Assembly: GCA_031291325.1 (NCBI GenBank)
Contig: JARLJG010000053.1
Span: forward strand, 40,445-104,444
Reading direction: 5' to 3'
Source of the DNA: Burkholderiaceae bacterium
GTDB taxonomy: Bacteria > Pseudomonadota > Gammaproteobacteria > Burkholderiales > Burkholderiaceae_D
Length of the DNA: 64,000 nt
Part shown: piece by piece, positions 44,182-52,474 of the stretch
How the letters are laid out: the number at the start of each line of letters is the position of its first letter
Position numbering within the stretch: the first letter of the stretch is position 1
The notes under the pieces: model-generated
What the model saw: only the letters and a program-made list of their open reading frames with translations
What the model was told of the DNA's origin: nothing
The model's database searches: none
Made by a program: the position numbers and the translations under genes

Positions 44182-45024
44182 TCAGGCTGCGGATTCCTGC
44201 GGAGTCCGGTAAGCCGCCGCCTGCTCTTCGGCGCGTTTGCGCTCCTGCCGCGCCAGCCACAGGCTGCCCAGCAATACGCCCAAGCCGACCACTGCGACGG
44301 TGATCGTGGCCACCACGTTGACCGATGGATTCAAACCCAGCCGGGCGCGGGAAAACAATACCAGCGGCAGGGTGGTCGTGCCGGGGCCGGACAGGAAGGC
44401 GCTGGTCACCACATCGTCGAGCGAAATCGTAAACGTCAGCAACCAGGCCGACACCAGCGATTGCGCAATCAGCGGCAGGGTCACCAGGTAAAACACCTGG
44501 AACGGCTTGCAGCCGAGATCCATCGCCGCCTCTTCCAGCGACTTGTCCATGCTGACCAGGCGCGATTGAATCACCACCGCCGCGTACGAAGTGCAAATCG
44601 AGGTATGCCCGATCCAGATCGTCAGCAAGCCGCGCCGACCGAAGAACTGGTCGCAGGAAACGAAAAACAGCAGCAGCGACAAGCCGGTAATGACTTCCGG
44701 CACCACCAGCGGCGCGTTGATGTGGGCGATGAACAGCGCGCGCCCGCGAAAGCGGGTGTAGCGCACCATCACGAACGCCGCCAGCGTGCCCAGCACCACC
44801 GAGGCGCTGGCCGACAGCAGCGCGACTTTGATCGATACCAGGAAGCCATCGATGATTTCCGTATCGTCCAGAATCGCCGCATACCATTTCAGCGAGAAAT
44901 GCGTCCACAGACTGGCCAGCTTGGATTCGTTGAAAGAAAAGACGATCAGCGTAAAGATCGGCAGATAGAGGAACACGTAGCCGCCGATCAACCACGATAA
45001 ACCGAATCGGTTGCGCATGCTCAT
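44182..45024 (-). CDS. potI: Putrescine/spermidine ABC transporter permease (PotI/PotC-like)
   Basis: This 280-aa inner-membrane permease has six helices and the EAA motif SLEEAAMDLGCKPFQVFYLVTLPLIAQ for ATPase contact. The N-terminus (GLSWLIGGYVFLYLPIFTLIVFSFNESKL) is typical of PotC/PotI. It overlaps potH by 4 bp (ATGA). It forms the channel with PotH in the putrescine importer. Confidence 0.88.
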   Translation of the reverse strand: MSMRNRFGLSWLIGGYVFLYLPIFTLIVFSFNESKLASLWTHFSLKWYAAILDDTEIIDGFLVSIKVALLSASASVVLGTLAAFVMVRYTRFRGRALFIAHINAPLVVPEVITGLSLLLFFVSCDQFFGRRGLLTIWIGHTSICTSYAAVVIQSRLVSMDKSLEEAAMDLGCKPFQVFYLVTLPLIAQSLVSAWLLTFTISLDDVVTSAFLSGPGTTTLPLVLFSRARLGLNPSVNVVATITVAVVGLGVLLGSLWLARQERKRAEEQAAAYRTPQESAA

Positions 45025-45944
45025 GCCCCCTTCGCCGTGCTGCTATCGACTTGATACTTGTTGAAGACCGCCAGCGGAATCAGGATCAGCACCACCATCG
45101 AGACGGCGACGGCGGACGCCATGGTCCAGTCGTTGTTGCTGAAAAATTCGTTCCACAGCGTGCGGCCTATCATTTGCGTTTCCGGCCCGCCCAACAATTC
45201 CGGGATCACGTATTCGCCCAGGCTGGGGATGAAGACCAGCATCGAACCGGCGATGATGCCGGCCTTCGACAGCGGCACCGTAATCAGCCAGAAGGTCGTC
45301 AATGGCCGCGCGCCGAGGTCGGAAGCCGCTTCCAGCAGTGTCAGGTTCATTTTCACCAGCGTCGAATACAAAGGCAGGATCATGAACGGCAGATAGGTAT
45401 ACACCAGCCCGACCATCATGGAAAACGAGGTGTACATCATCTTGATCGGCGTATCGATCACATGCGCCCAGATCAGCAAATTGTTGATGACGCCATTGTC
45501 GTCGAGCAGTCCCTTCCATGCGTACACGCGCAGCAGGTAAGAGGTCCAGAACGGCAGCGTGACCAGCATCAACAGCGTGGGCCGCCAGGTAGCCGGCGCG
45601 CGCGCCATGAAGTAGGCGAACGGATAGCCGACGATCAGGCAAATCACCGTGTTGAGCGCGGCCAGCTTGATCGAATACCAATAGGTGTACACATACAGCG
45701 AGTCGGTCACCAGGAACAGGTAGTTCGACAGGCGCACGCGCAGGATGGCGACGCCGTCGATGTACTCGAACAAGTCCTTGAAGCGGATGCCTTCGGTGTC
45801 GGAAATGCTGAGCTTGAAGACGATCAGAAACGGCAGCGAGAAAAACAGAATCAGGAAAATATACGGAATCCCGATCACGCTGCGCTTGCCCCAGCCCTTT
45901 CTGAGTGCCGGCGAATGCCAGAAATTTTCGAGCAGCTTCATCAT
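45021..45944 (-). CDS. potH: Putrescine/spermidine ABC transporter permease (PotH/PotB-like)
   Basis: This 307-aa permease has the EAA loop TLLEAASDLGARPLTTFWLITVPLSKAG and the PotB/PotH extracytoplasmic region (IPYIFLILFFSLPFLIVFKLSISD). It overlaps both neighbours by 4 bp (potG upstream, potI downstream), so the three are translationally coupled. Confidence 0.88.
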   Translation of the reverse strand: MMKLLENFWHSPALRKGWGKRSVIGIPYIFLILFFSLPFLIVFKLSISDTEGIRFKDLFEYIDGVAILRVRLSNYLFLVTDSLYVYTYWYSIKLAALNTVICLIVGYPFAYFMARAPATWRPTLLMLVTLPFWTSYLLRVYAWKGLLDDNGVINNLLIWAHVIDTPIKMMYTSFSMMVGLVYTYLPFMILPLYSTLVKMNLTLLEAASDLGARPLTTFWLITVPLSKAGIIAGSMLVFIPSLGEYVIPELLGGPETQMIGRTLWNEFFSNNDWTMASAVAVSMVVLILIPLAVFNKYQVDSSTAKGA

Positions 45945-47029
45945 TGCGTGAGCACCATCAACGACGTGTCGCGCCAGACCGCATAGACGCTTGCGCCGCG
46001 TTCGAGCATGTCGCTATGCCGTTCGGTGCTGGGAACGGTGACTTGCAACTGCAAGCCGCTGTCGAGCAGCACGCGGTAGCTGGACGACGCGCCGAAGTAG
46101 GCGCTTTCCGCGATCTTGCCCTCTACGCAGTTATAACTGCGCTCGGCAGGCGCCTCCCTCAGCAGTTCGATATTCTCGGGCCGCAGCGCGACGCTCAAGG
46201 CCATCCCGAGCGAGCCGCTGATGCCGTGCCCGACATACAATTTTCCTTGCGGCGTTTCGATCACGCAGTGATCCGGTTCGTCCTCGGCCAGGGTGCCCTG
46301 GAACAGGTTGACGTTGCCGATGAAATCGGCGACGAAGCGGCAGTTCGGCGTTTCGTAGATTTCTTGCGGGGTGCCGACTTGCTTGAAGCTGCCGCTGCTC
46401 ATGATGGCGATGCGGTCGGCCATCGTCATCGCTTCTTCCTGGTCGTGCGTGACCATCACGCAGGTGACGCCGACTTTCTTGATGATGTTTTTCAACTCGA
46501 ATTGCGTCTGTTCGCGCAGCTTGCGGTCGAGCGCGCCGAGCGGCTCGTCCAGCAGCAGCAGGCGCGGCTCCAGCGCCAGGCTGCGCGCCAGCGCCACCCG
46601 TTGCTGTTGCCCGCCGGATAATTGATGTGGCTTGCGCTTGGCATACGGTTTGAGCTGCACCAGCCCCAGCATGCGCTCGACCTGCTCGGTGATCTTCTGC
46701 TTGTCGAGTTTTTGCCGCTTGAGGCCGAAGGCGATGTTTTCCCACACAGTCATGTGCGGGAACAACGCATACGACTGAAACATCATGTTGATCGGCCGCT
46801 CATACGGCGGCATCTTGGAAATTTCGATGCCGCCCAGATCGATGCTGCCGCTGCTTGGCGTTTCAAACCCGGCCAACATGCGCAACAAGGTCGATTTGCC
46901 GCATCCCGAGGAGCCCAGCAGCGCAAAGATTTCGCCTTTTTGGATATCGACGGTGACATCGTCGACTGCCGCGACACCGTCGAAATCCTTGTTGAGGCGA
47001 TGGATGCGCAGATAACTTGCGTCGCTCAT
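45941..47029 (-). CDS. potG: Putrescine/spermidine ABC transporter ATP-binding protein (PotG/PotA-like)
   Basis: This 362-aa ATPase has Walker A GSSGCGKST, signature LSGGQQQRVALARSLALEPRLLLLDEPLGALD, H-loop VTHDQEEAM, and a C-terminal TOBE domain (LRPENIELL ... YRVLLDSGLQLQVTVPS). The ATG at 47029 (MSDASYLRIH) with GAGAGAAC upstream is used instead of the track start. It powers the PotHI channel for putrescine uptake. Confidence 0.9.
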   Translation of the reverse strand: MSDASYLRIHRLNKDFDGVAAVDDVTVDIQKGEIFALLGSSGCGKSTLLRMLAGFETPSSGSIDLGGIEISKMPPYERPINMMFQSYALFPHMTVWENIAFGLKRQKLDKQKITEQVERMLGLVQLKPYAKRKPHQLSGGQQQRVALARSLALEPRLLLLDEPLGALDRKLREQTQFELKNIIKKVGVTCVMVTHDQEEAMTMADRIAIMSSGSFKQVGTPQEIYETPNCRFVADFIGNVNLFQGTLAEDEPDHCVIETPQGKLYVGHGISGSLGMALSVALRPENIELLREAPAERSYNCVEGKIAESAYFGASSSYRVLLDSGLQLQVTVPSTERHSDMLERGASVYAVWRDTSLMVLTQ

Positions 47030-47093
47030 GCCGTTCTCTCCAGCCAATCTTGATACTGAGGGTTGCATCGGGCGCTATTCTCCATAATTTGTT

Positions 47094-48257
47094 TCAAAGA
47101 CCGGTCTTGAAGGTTGTATACAGCCGCGTGCGCAGGCGCCGGATGTCGTTGCTGACTGCATCGGGCGGCGCCATCCTGGCGAGAACGTCGCCTTCCAGGA
47201 ATACCGCCTTGTTCGCCCTGACCTCGGGATTGATGTATTTGTCGGCGGCGCGCACCGGATTGTCGTAGAACACCTTGTTGACGATACCGGCCTGCACTTC
47301 CGGGCGATAGATGTAGTTGATCCATTTGTACGCGTTTTCCACGTGTTCGGCGTCGGACGGGATCGCCATCGCGTCGAAGAACAGCAGATTGCCGCTTTTG
47401 GGCAGCAGGATTTCGATATGCTGGCCGTTCTTCGCTTCCTTCGCGCGCTGCGCGGCAATGCCGATGTCGCCGTTATAGCCGACGGCCATGCACAGCGAAC
47501 CGTTGGCGAGATCGTTGATATAACCGGACGACGAAAACAGCGTGATCGAAGGGCGAATCGCGGCCAGCAACTTGCCGGCATCCACGTAGTCGGACGGCTG
47601 CTTGCTGTAGGGCGGTCGCCCCAAGTAGTGCAGCGCCGCCGGGAACATCTCGTCGCCCGAATCGAGCACCGAGATCCCACACGACTTGAGCCGCTCTGCA
47701 TATTTCGGCTTGAACAACAGATCCCAGGAATCGTCGGGCATCGGCATGTTGCCGAGCGCCGCCTTGACCTGGTCGACGTTGATGCCAAGCGTGGTGATGC
47801 CCCATAGCCACGGCGCCAGGTGATCGTTGTTCGGGTCCAGCGTGGACAACATCTTCAACACGTAAGGATCGACATTTGCCAGGTTGGGAATCTGGCTCTT
47901 GTCGAGCTTCTTGAACAGGCCGCCCTCAAGCTGGATTTTCGCCCAATGCACCGATGGCACCACGATGTCGTAGCCGGTGTGTCGCGCCAGCAGTTTTGCG
48001 TGCAGGGTTTCATTCGCATCGTAGGTATCGAAACGCACCGTGATGCCGGTCTCTTTTTCGAAATCCTGGATCGTGGTCTCGCCGATATAGTCGGACCAGC
48101 TATAGATATTGAGGACTTTCTGTTCTTTTTCCCTGTCCGCAGCCGACTGCGTGCAACCCAGCAAAAGAATGCCGAGCGCGCAAGCGCCCAGCATTCTCAG
48201 GCAGATTCCCGTTCTATTTTTTTGTCGGCCCACCGTCACTCCGCTTCTCCCCACCAT
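47094..48257 (-). CDS. potF: Putrescine-binding lipoprotein (PotF-like)
   Basis: This 387-aa solute-binding protein has a lipobox-like LLGC in the signal region (MLGACALGILLLGCTQSAADRE), so it is probably a lipoprotein, unlike the soluble E. coli PotF. The polyamine-binding family features VLNIYSWSDYIGETTIQDFEKETGI and YDIVVPSVHWAKIQLEGGLFKKLDKS are clear. The start is the ATG at 48257, with GGGGAT upstream in the 11-nt gap after spuC. It delivers putrescine (or related amines) to PotGHI. Confidence 0.88.
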   Translation of the reverse strand: MVGRSGVTVGRQKNRTGICLRMLGACALGILLLGCTQSAADREKEQKVLNIYSWSDYIGETTIQDFEKETGITVRFDTYDANETLHAKLLARHTGYDIVVPSVHWAKIQLEGGLFKKLDKSQIPNLANVDPYVLKMLSTLDPNNDHLAPWLWGITTLGINVDQVKAALGNMPMPDDSWDLLFKPKYAERLKSCGISVLDSGDEMFPAALHYLGRPPYSKQPSDYVDAGKLLAAIRPSITLFSSSGYINDLANGSLCMAVGYNGDIGIAAQRAKEAKNGQHIEILLPKSGNLLFFDAMAIPSDAEHVENAYKWINYIYRPEVQAGIVNKVFYDNPVRAADKYINPEVRANKAVFLEGDVLARMAPPDAVSNDIRRLRTRLYTTFKTGL

Positions 48258-48268
48258 TGCATCCCCGC

Positions 48269-49714
48269 TCACATCCATCCGCGCGTCTGCAAATCCTTTA
48301 GCGTAGCATCAAGGCAATACTTGATCAATGCCACCATTTCGTCGATTTGCGCCCGCGTCATCACCAGTGGCGGCGCGATAATCATGCGATTGCCGACTGC
48401 GCGCATAATCATGCCGTTGCCGAACATGTGGCCCCGGCACACCATGCCGACATCCAGTTCGGAGGGGAAGAACTCGCAATCGTGCACATTGTTCGCTTTC
48501 TTCTTGACCAGCACCAACCCGGCGGTAAAGCCGATGGTTTCGGCCATGCCGACCAATGGATGCTCGATCAGCTTTTCGAAAACCTGCTTCAAATACGGGC
48601 CGGTATCTTCGCGCACTTTGTCGACCAGCTTCTCGGATTCCAGGATGCGCAGATTTTCCAGCGCGGCCGCGCACGCGACCGGGTGCCCGGAGTAGGTGAA
48701 GCCGTGGTTGAAGTCGCCGCCTTTTTCGATCAGCACGTCGGCCACCTTGTCGCCGACCAGCACGCCGCCCAGCGGCACGTAGCCGGAAGTGACGCCCTTG
48801 GCAAAGGTCATCAGATCCGGCTTGATGCCGAAATATTCGCTGCCGAACCAATGGCCGAGTCGACCGAAACCGCAGATCACTTCGTCGGCAATCAGCAAGA
48901 TGCCGTACTTGTCGCAGATGCGCTGGATTTCCGGCCAGTAAGTGGCGGGCGGGATGATGACGCCGCCGGCGCCCTGGATCGGCTCGCCGATGAAGGCGGC
49001 GACCTTGTCGGCGCCGACTTCGAGGATTTTCGTTTCCAGCCAGGATGCCGCCTTCACGCCGAACTCGTCCGGCGTCATGCCCTTGCCGTTTTCCAGATAG
49101 TACGGTTGGTCGATATGGACGATGCCGGGAATCGGCAGCCCGCCTTGTTCATGCATGTAGGACATGCCGCTTAGCGATGCGCCGGCCATGGTGCTGCCGT
49201 GATAGGCGTTCTTGCGGCTGATGATGACATGCCGTTCCGGGCAGCCTTGCAAATCCCAATAGCGGCGCACCATGCGCACGTTGGTGTCGTTGCCTTCGGA
49301 CCCGGAACAAGTGAAAAATACGTGCTTGAATTGCGGCGGCGAGATGGCGGCCAGCTTGGCGGCCAATTGTGCTGCCGGCGCATTGGTGGTCTGGAAGAAG
49401 CTGTTATAGAACGGCAATTCCTGCATTTGCGCATGGACTGCATCGGCAATGCTGGCGCGGCCGTAACCGGCATTCACGCACCACAGGCCGGACATGCCGT
49501 CGATCAGGCGCTTGCCTTCCGAATCCCAGATATAGATGCCGTCGCCCTTGACGATGACGCGGGCGCCTTGGGCGTTCAGCGATTTGAAATCGGTAAACGG
49601 ATGCAGGTAGTGGGCGCTGTCGATTTGTTGGATCGCGCGCGTGTCGACGGCGGCTTGGCGGCGGCCGGCGGCGGGGACGACGATAGTCGCAGGGGTAAAA
49701 GGTGTCGGTTGCAT
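48269..49714 (-). CDS. spuC: Putrescine:pyruvate-type class III aminotransferase (SpuC-like)
   Basis: This 481-aa PLP enzyme is similar to SpuC of Pseudomonas, which transaminates putrescine with pyruvate to 4-aminobutyraldehyde. Seen: HYLHPFTDFKSLNAQGARVI (typical N-terminus), SGSEGNDTNVRMVRRYWD, ADEVICGFGRLGHWFGSEYFGIKPD and the lysine in MTFAKGVTSGYVPL (K306). It lies between puuA and potF in the polyamine run and offers a route parallel to gamma-glutamylation. The exact amine donor is inferred from family and context. Confidence 0.85.
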   Translation of the reverse strand: MQPTPFTPATIVVPAAGRRQAAVDTRAIQQIDSAHYLHPFTDFKSLNAQGARVIVKGDGIYIWDSEGKRLIDGMSGLWCVNAGYGRASIADAVHAQMQELPFYNSFFQTTNAPAAQLAAKLAAISPPQFKHVFFTCSGSEGNDTNVRMVRRYWDLQGCPERHVIISRKNAYHGSTMAGASLSGMSYMHEQGGLPIPGIVHIDQPYYLENGKGMTPDEFGVKAASWLETKILEVGADKVAAFIGEPIQGAGGVIIPPATYWPEIQRICDKYGILLIADEVICGFGRLGHWFGSEYFGIKPDLMTFAKGVTSGYVPLGGVLVGDKVADVLIEKGGDFNHGFTYSGHPVACAAALENLRILESEKLVDKVREDTGPYLKQVFEKLIEHPLVGMAETIGFTAGLVLVKKKANNVHDCEFFPSELDVGMVCRGHMFGNGMIMRAVGNRMIIAPPLVMTRAQIDEMVALIKYCLDATLKDLQTRGWM

Positions 49715-49815
49715 GATCGGCTTTCAAGTCTGTGGGACGTGCGGCGCTGCAAACGGCGCACGTCCATCGTTATCGGTTTTGGCTATCCTGCCGCAGCGGC
49801 AGGACGGGCGGTTGT

Positions 49816-51186
49816 TTACACGTGCAATAACAAATGCTCGCGCTCCCACGGGCTGATGACGGTCATGAACTCCTGATGCTCCAAATCCTTGATCGCCGCG
49901 TAGACATCGATAAAACGATCGCCGAGCACACTGCGCAGGTGCTTTTCGGCGCGCAAACCGGACAAGGCTTCCGACAGGCTTTGCGGCAACTGGTAGTCGA
50001 GATCGTAGGCGCTGGCGGTGGTGATCGCGGTCGGCTCCAGATGTTCGGTCATGCCGAGATAGCCGCAGGCCAGCGTCACTGCCAATGCCAGATAGGGATT
50101 GGCGTCGGCGCCAACCACGCGGTTTTCGACGCGCCGGTCCTGCGGACCGGATTCCGGCACGCGGAAACCGACGGTGCGGTTGTCGCGCCCCCACTGGATA
50201 TTGATCGGCGCGGCGGTATGGCGCACGATGCGGCGGTAGGAATTGACGTACGGCGCGACCAATGCCATTGCCGCCGGCATATAGCGCTGCAAGCCGCCGA
50301 TGTAGTGGGTGAAGGCGACCGAAGCGGTGCCGTCGTCCTTGCTGAAAATATTCTTGCCGGTCTTGCTGTCGACCACGCTCTGGTGGATGTGCATGGCGGA
50401 ACCCGGCTCGCCGGTCATCGGCTTGGCCATGAAGGTCGCATACATATCGTGCTTCAAGGCCGCTTCGCGCAAGGTGCGCTTGAAGAAGAATACCTTGTCG
50501 GCCAGTGCCAGCGGCTCGCCGTGCAAGAAGTTGATTTCCATCTGGCCGGCGCCGATTTCGTGGATCAGCGTGTCGACATCGAGTTGCATCAGTTCGCAAT
50601 AATCGTAGATGTCTTCAAACAGCGGATCGAATTCGTTGACCGCGTCGATGCTGTAGATCTGGCGGCTGGTTTCAGCCCGTCCACTGCGTCCGACCGGCGG
50701 GCGCAAAGGCAGGTCCGGGTCGGTATTTTTGGCGGTCAGATAGAACTCCAGCTCGGGCGCAACGATCGGCGACCAGCCTTTTTCGGCGTACAGTTCCAGC
50801 ACGCGGCGCAACACCGAGCGCGGCGCGAAATCGACCAGCGTGCCATCGGCGAAATAGCAATCGTGGATCACCTGCGCAGTCGGGTCGATCGCCCAGGGCA
50901 CCAGCGTGATGGTATTCGGATCGGCGCGCAAAATCATGTCGCGGTCGGTGGCCGAGATGGCGCGGTCGTAAGCGGTGTCGTTGGTCGGATAATTGCCGGT
51001 GACGGTCATGCCCAGCACCGCTTCGGGCATGCGCATGCCGCGCTCTTCGGTGAATTTGCCGCGCGGCAGGATTTTGCCGCGCGCAACGCCGGTCAAGTCC
51101 GGCACCAGACATTCGATTTCGGTGACACGTTTTTCATTCAGCCACAAATCCATGTCGCTGTAGGTAAAATTATTGCGTAATGACAT
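49816..51186 (-). CDS. puuA: Gamma-glutamyl-putrescine synthetase (glutamine synthetase family)
   Basis: This 456-aa enzyme attaches glutamate to putrescine with ATP. Glutamine-synthetase fold motifs are seen: IVAPELEFYLTAKN, HEIGAGQMEINFLHG, FMAKPMTGEPGSAMHIHQS, NIQWGRDNRTVGFRVP and RRVENRVVGADANPYLALA. The substitutions and the length fit the PuuA/PauA branch rather than GlnA (no adenylylation-loop tyrosine seen). The ATG at 51186 follows an unusual 10-bp tandem repeat. A paralogue (45% or more by eye over motifs) is at 62408. Confidence 0.88.
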   Translation of the reverse strand: MSLRNNFTYSDMDLWLNEKRVTEIECLVPDLTGVARGKILPRGKFTEERGMRMPEAVLGMTVTGNYPTNDTAYDRAISATDRDMILRADPNTITLVPWAIDPTAQVIHDCYFADGTLVDFAPRSVLRRVLELYAEKGWSPIVAPELEFYLTAKNTDPDLPLRPPVGRSGRAETSRQIYSIDAVNEFDPLFEDIYDYCELMQLDVDTLIHEIGAGQMEINFLHGEPLALADKVFFFKRTLREAALKHDMYATFMAKPMTGEPGSAMHIHQSVVDSKTGKNIFSKDDGTASVAFTHYIGGLQRYMPAAMALVAPYVNSYRRIVRHTAAPINIQWGRDNRTVGFRVPESGPQDRRVENRVVGADANPYLALAVTLACGYLGMTEHLEPTAITTASAYDLDYQLPQSLSEALSGLRAEKHLRSVLGDRFIDVYAAIKDLEHQEFMTVISPWEREHLLLHV

Positions 51187-51207
51187 GATGTTTTCTCTCG
51201 TTTTTTT

Positions 51208-51247
51208 ACTTGCGATTACTTGCGATTATTTGCGAATACTTGCGTTA
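51208..51247. repeat. Tandem 10-bp repeat (four units) in the puuA leader
   Basis: The units acttgcgatt, acttgcgatt, atttgcgaat and acttgcgtta lie 22-61 bp upstream of puuA, between puuD and puuA. The period equals about one helical turn, so all copies face the same side of the DNA. A protein-binding array or a slippage-prone spacer is possible. The rest of the 165-bp gap holds no gene. Confidence 0.75.
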
Positions 51248-51350
51248 CATGGCACTCCAACGCATGGATGCCATGAAAATTTCCGTTGACGTCAGTGCCA
51301 GGCGTGACGCCAGCTACGGAACGTGCAGCGCCAGTATCTCAACCGCTATT

Positions 51351-52127
51351 TCAACTATTTCCATGCGCGCCTCCCTGTCTGCTGGCCCGATAGGCGCGGC
51401 AAGCCGCGCCGAACGCGCCGAAAATCTTCATCGAATCCGGGTTCTCGGTGACCCGCCATTCGGGATGCCATTGCACTGCCAGCGTAAAGCCGGCGGCGCC
51501 TTGCACGCTATACGCTTCGACCAGGCCGTCTTCGGCGCGTGCCTCGACTTGCAAGCCATCGGCCAGCCGGTCGATGCCTTGGCCATGCAGCGAATTGACC
51601 ATGATGTCGCCGGCGCCGCCGAGGTTTTGCGCGAGGCGTCCGCCGGCGACAATTCGCACCGGGTGCGCGGGCGCATATTGTTCGTCCGGCGGCTTGCTCG
51701 AATCGTCGCGGTGATCCATCATGCCGTCCACCTCATGCACGGCTTGATGCAGGCTGCCGCCAAGCGCGACGTTGATTTCCTGCGCGCCCCGGCAAACCGA
51801 CAACAACGGGATGCCACGTTCCACTGCAGCCCGAATCAGAGGCAAGGTGGTGGCATCGCGCGCGGGGTCCAGCGGCAAGGCCGGGTTATGCACTTCCTGG
51901 CCGAAATGACTGGGGTGGACGTTGGATGGCGAGCCGGTCAGCATCACGCCGTCGGCGATGCGCAGCACCGCTTCCAGGTCCATCGCCTCGGCGATAGCCG
52001 GCAGCACCAGCGGCATGCACGCGGCGCCGAGGGTGACTGCATCGACATATTTCACCTGGGTGACGAAATAGGGATGAAAGCCGATATCTTTAACGCAAGA
52101 TGGGACGATTACGATAGGTCGTTGCAT
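51351..52127 (-). CDS. puuD: Gamma-glutamyl-gamma-aminobutyrate hydrolase
   Basis: This 258-aa class I glutamine-amidotransferase-like hydrolase releases GABA and glutamate from gamma-glutamyl-GABA. The nucleophile elbow LLSVCRGAQEINVALGGSLHQ and the VQWHPEW His-Glu pair are complete. The start is the ATG at 52127 (MQRPIVIVPS); a GTG at 52139 with GAGAAG upstream is an alternative. It is first after the 347-bp space that holds the 52330 operator copy, so it probably heads the puuD-puuA-spuC-pot-puuC transcript. Confidence 0.9.
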   Translation of the reverse strand: MQRPIVIVPSCVKDIGFHPYFVTQVKYVDAVTLGAACMPLVLPAIAEAMDLEAVLRIADGVMLTGSPSNVHPSHFGQEVHNPALPLDPARDATTLPLIRAAVERGIPLLSVCRGAQEINVALGGSLHQAVHEVDGMMDHRDDSSKPPDEQYAPAHPVRIVAGGRLAQNLGGAGDIMVNSLHGQGIDRLADGLQVEARAEDGLVEAYSVQGAAGFTLAVQWHPEWRVTENPDSMKIFGAFGAACRAYRASRQGGAHGNS

Positions 52128-52329
52128 GATCTTATTCACGTTTGCTTCTCGGCCGTCCGAAAAATTCGGGCTGGCCTTTCTGGACGCGACTCCGACTTGA
52201 AATGAAAACATTTCCTGCCGATAGAGCCAATTTATTCAATAAAACTTTATTCCGATACACCACCTAAAATATACGCCAATTCCGCCATTTAGCTATGAAT
52301 ATTTCCATAGCGCAAAGCATATTCTGGAT

Positions 52330-52376
52330 TTGGTATATTTGCTAGTCACACTTTATCAATATCGATAGAGCCACTT
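52330..52376 (-). promoter_or_regulatory. 47-bp operator/promoter-like sequence upstream of puuD, copy B
   Basis: Aligned without gaps to 55231-55277, 33 of 47 bases are identical, including TTGGTAT at one end, CACTTTA in the middle and CCACTT at the other end. Read toward puuD it offers a TTGATA-N16-TATACC promoter-like arrangement and an ATACCAA half-site. ATACCA is the half-site known for Bacillus GabR. The remaining 52128-52474 space shows no gene. Confidence 0.6.
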
Positions 52377-52474
52377 CGCAAGGCGAAATCAATTTACAAT
52401 TTCCGGCAAAAACCCGCTTCTATGCGATCCGAGCGCACTACCGCGGTACGCGCTCGGAACCCACACAAATTTTG

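Noticed and set aside
42629-44995. Apparent 788-aa fusion of permease-like leader and aldehyde dehydrogenase
   Set aside because: The leader is a shadow of potI. The ATG at 44116 gives a protein of exactly PuuC length.
51208-51247. Possible CRISPR-like array
   Set aside because: The 10-bp units are contiguous without spacers and only four in number; this is a simple tandem repeat.
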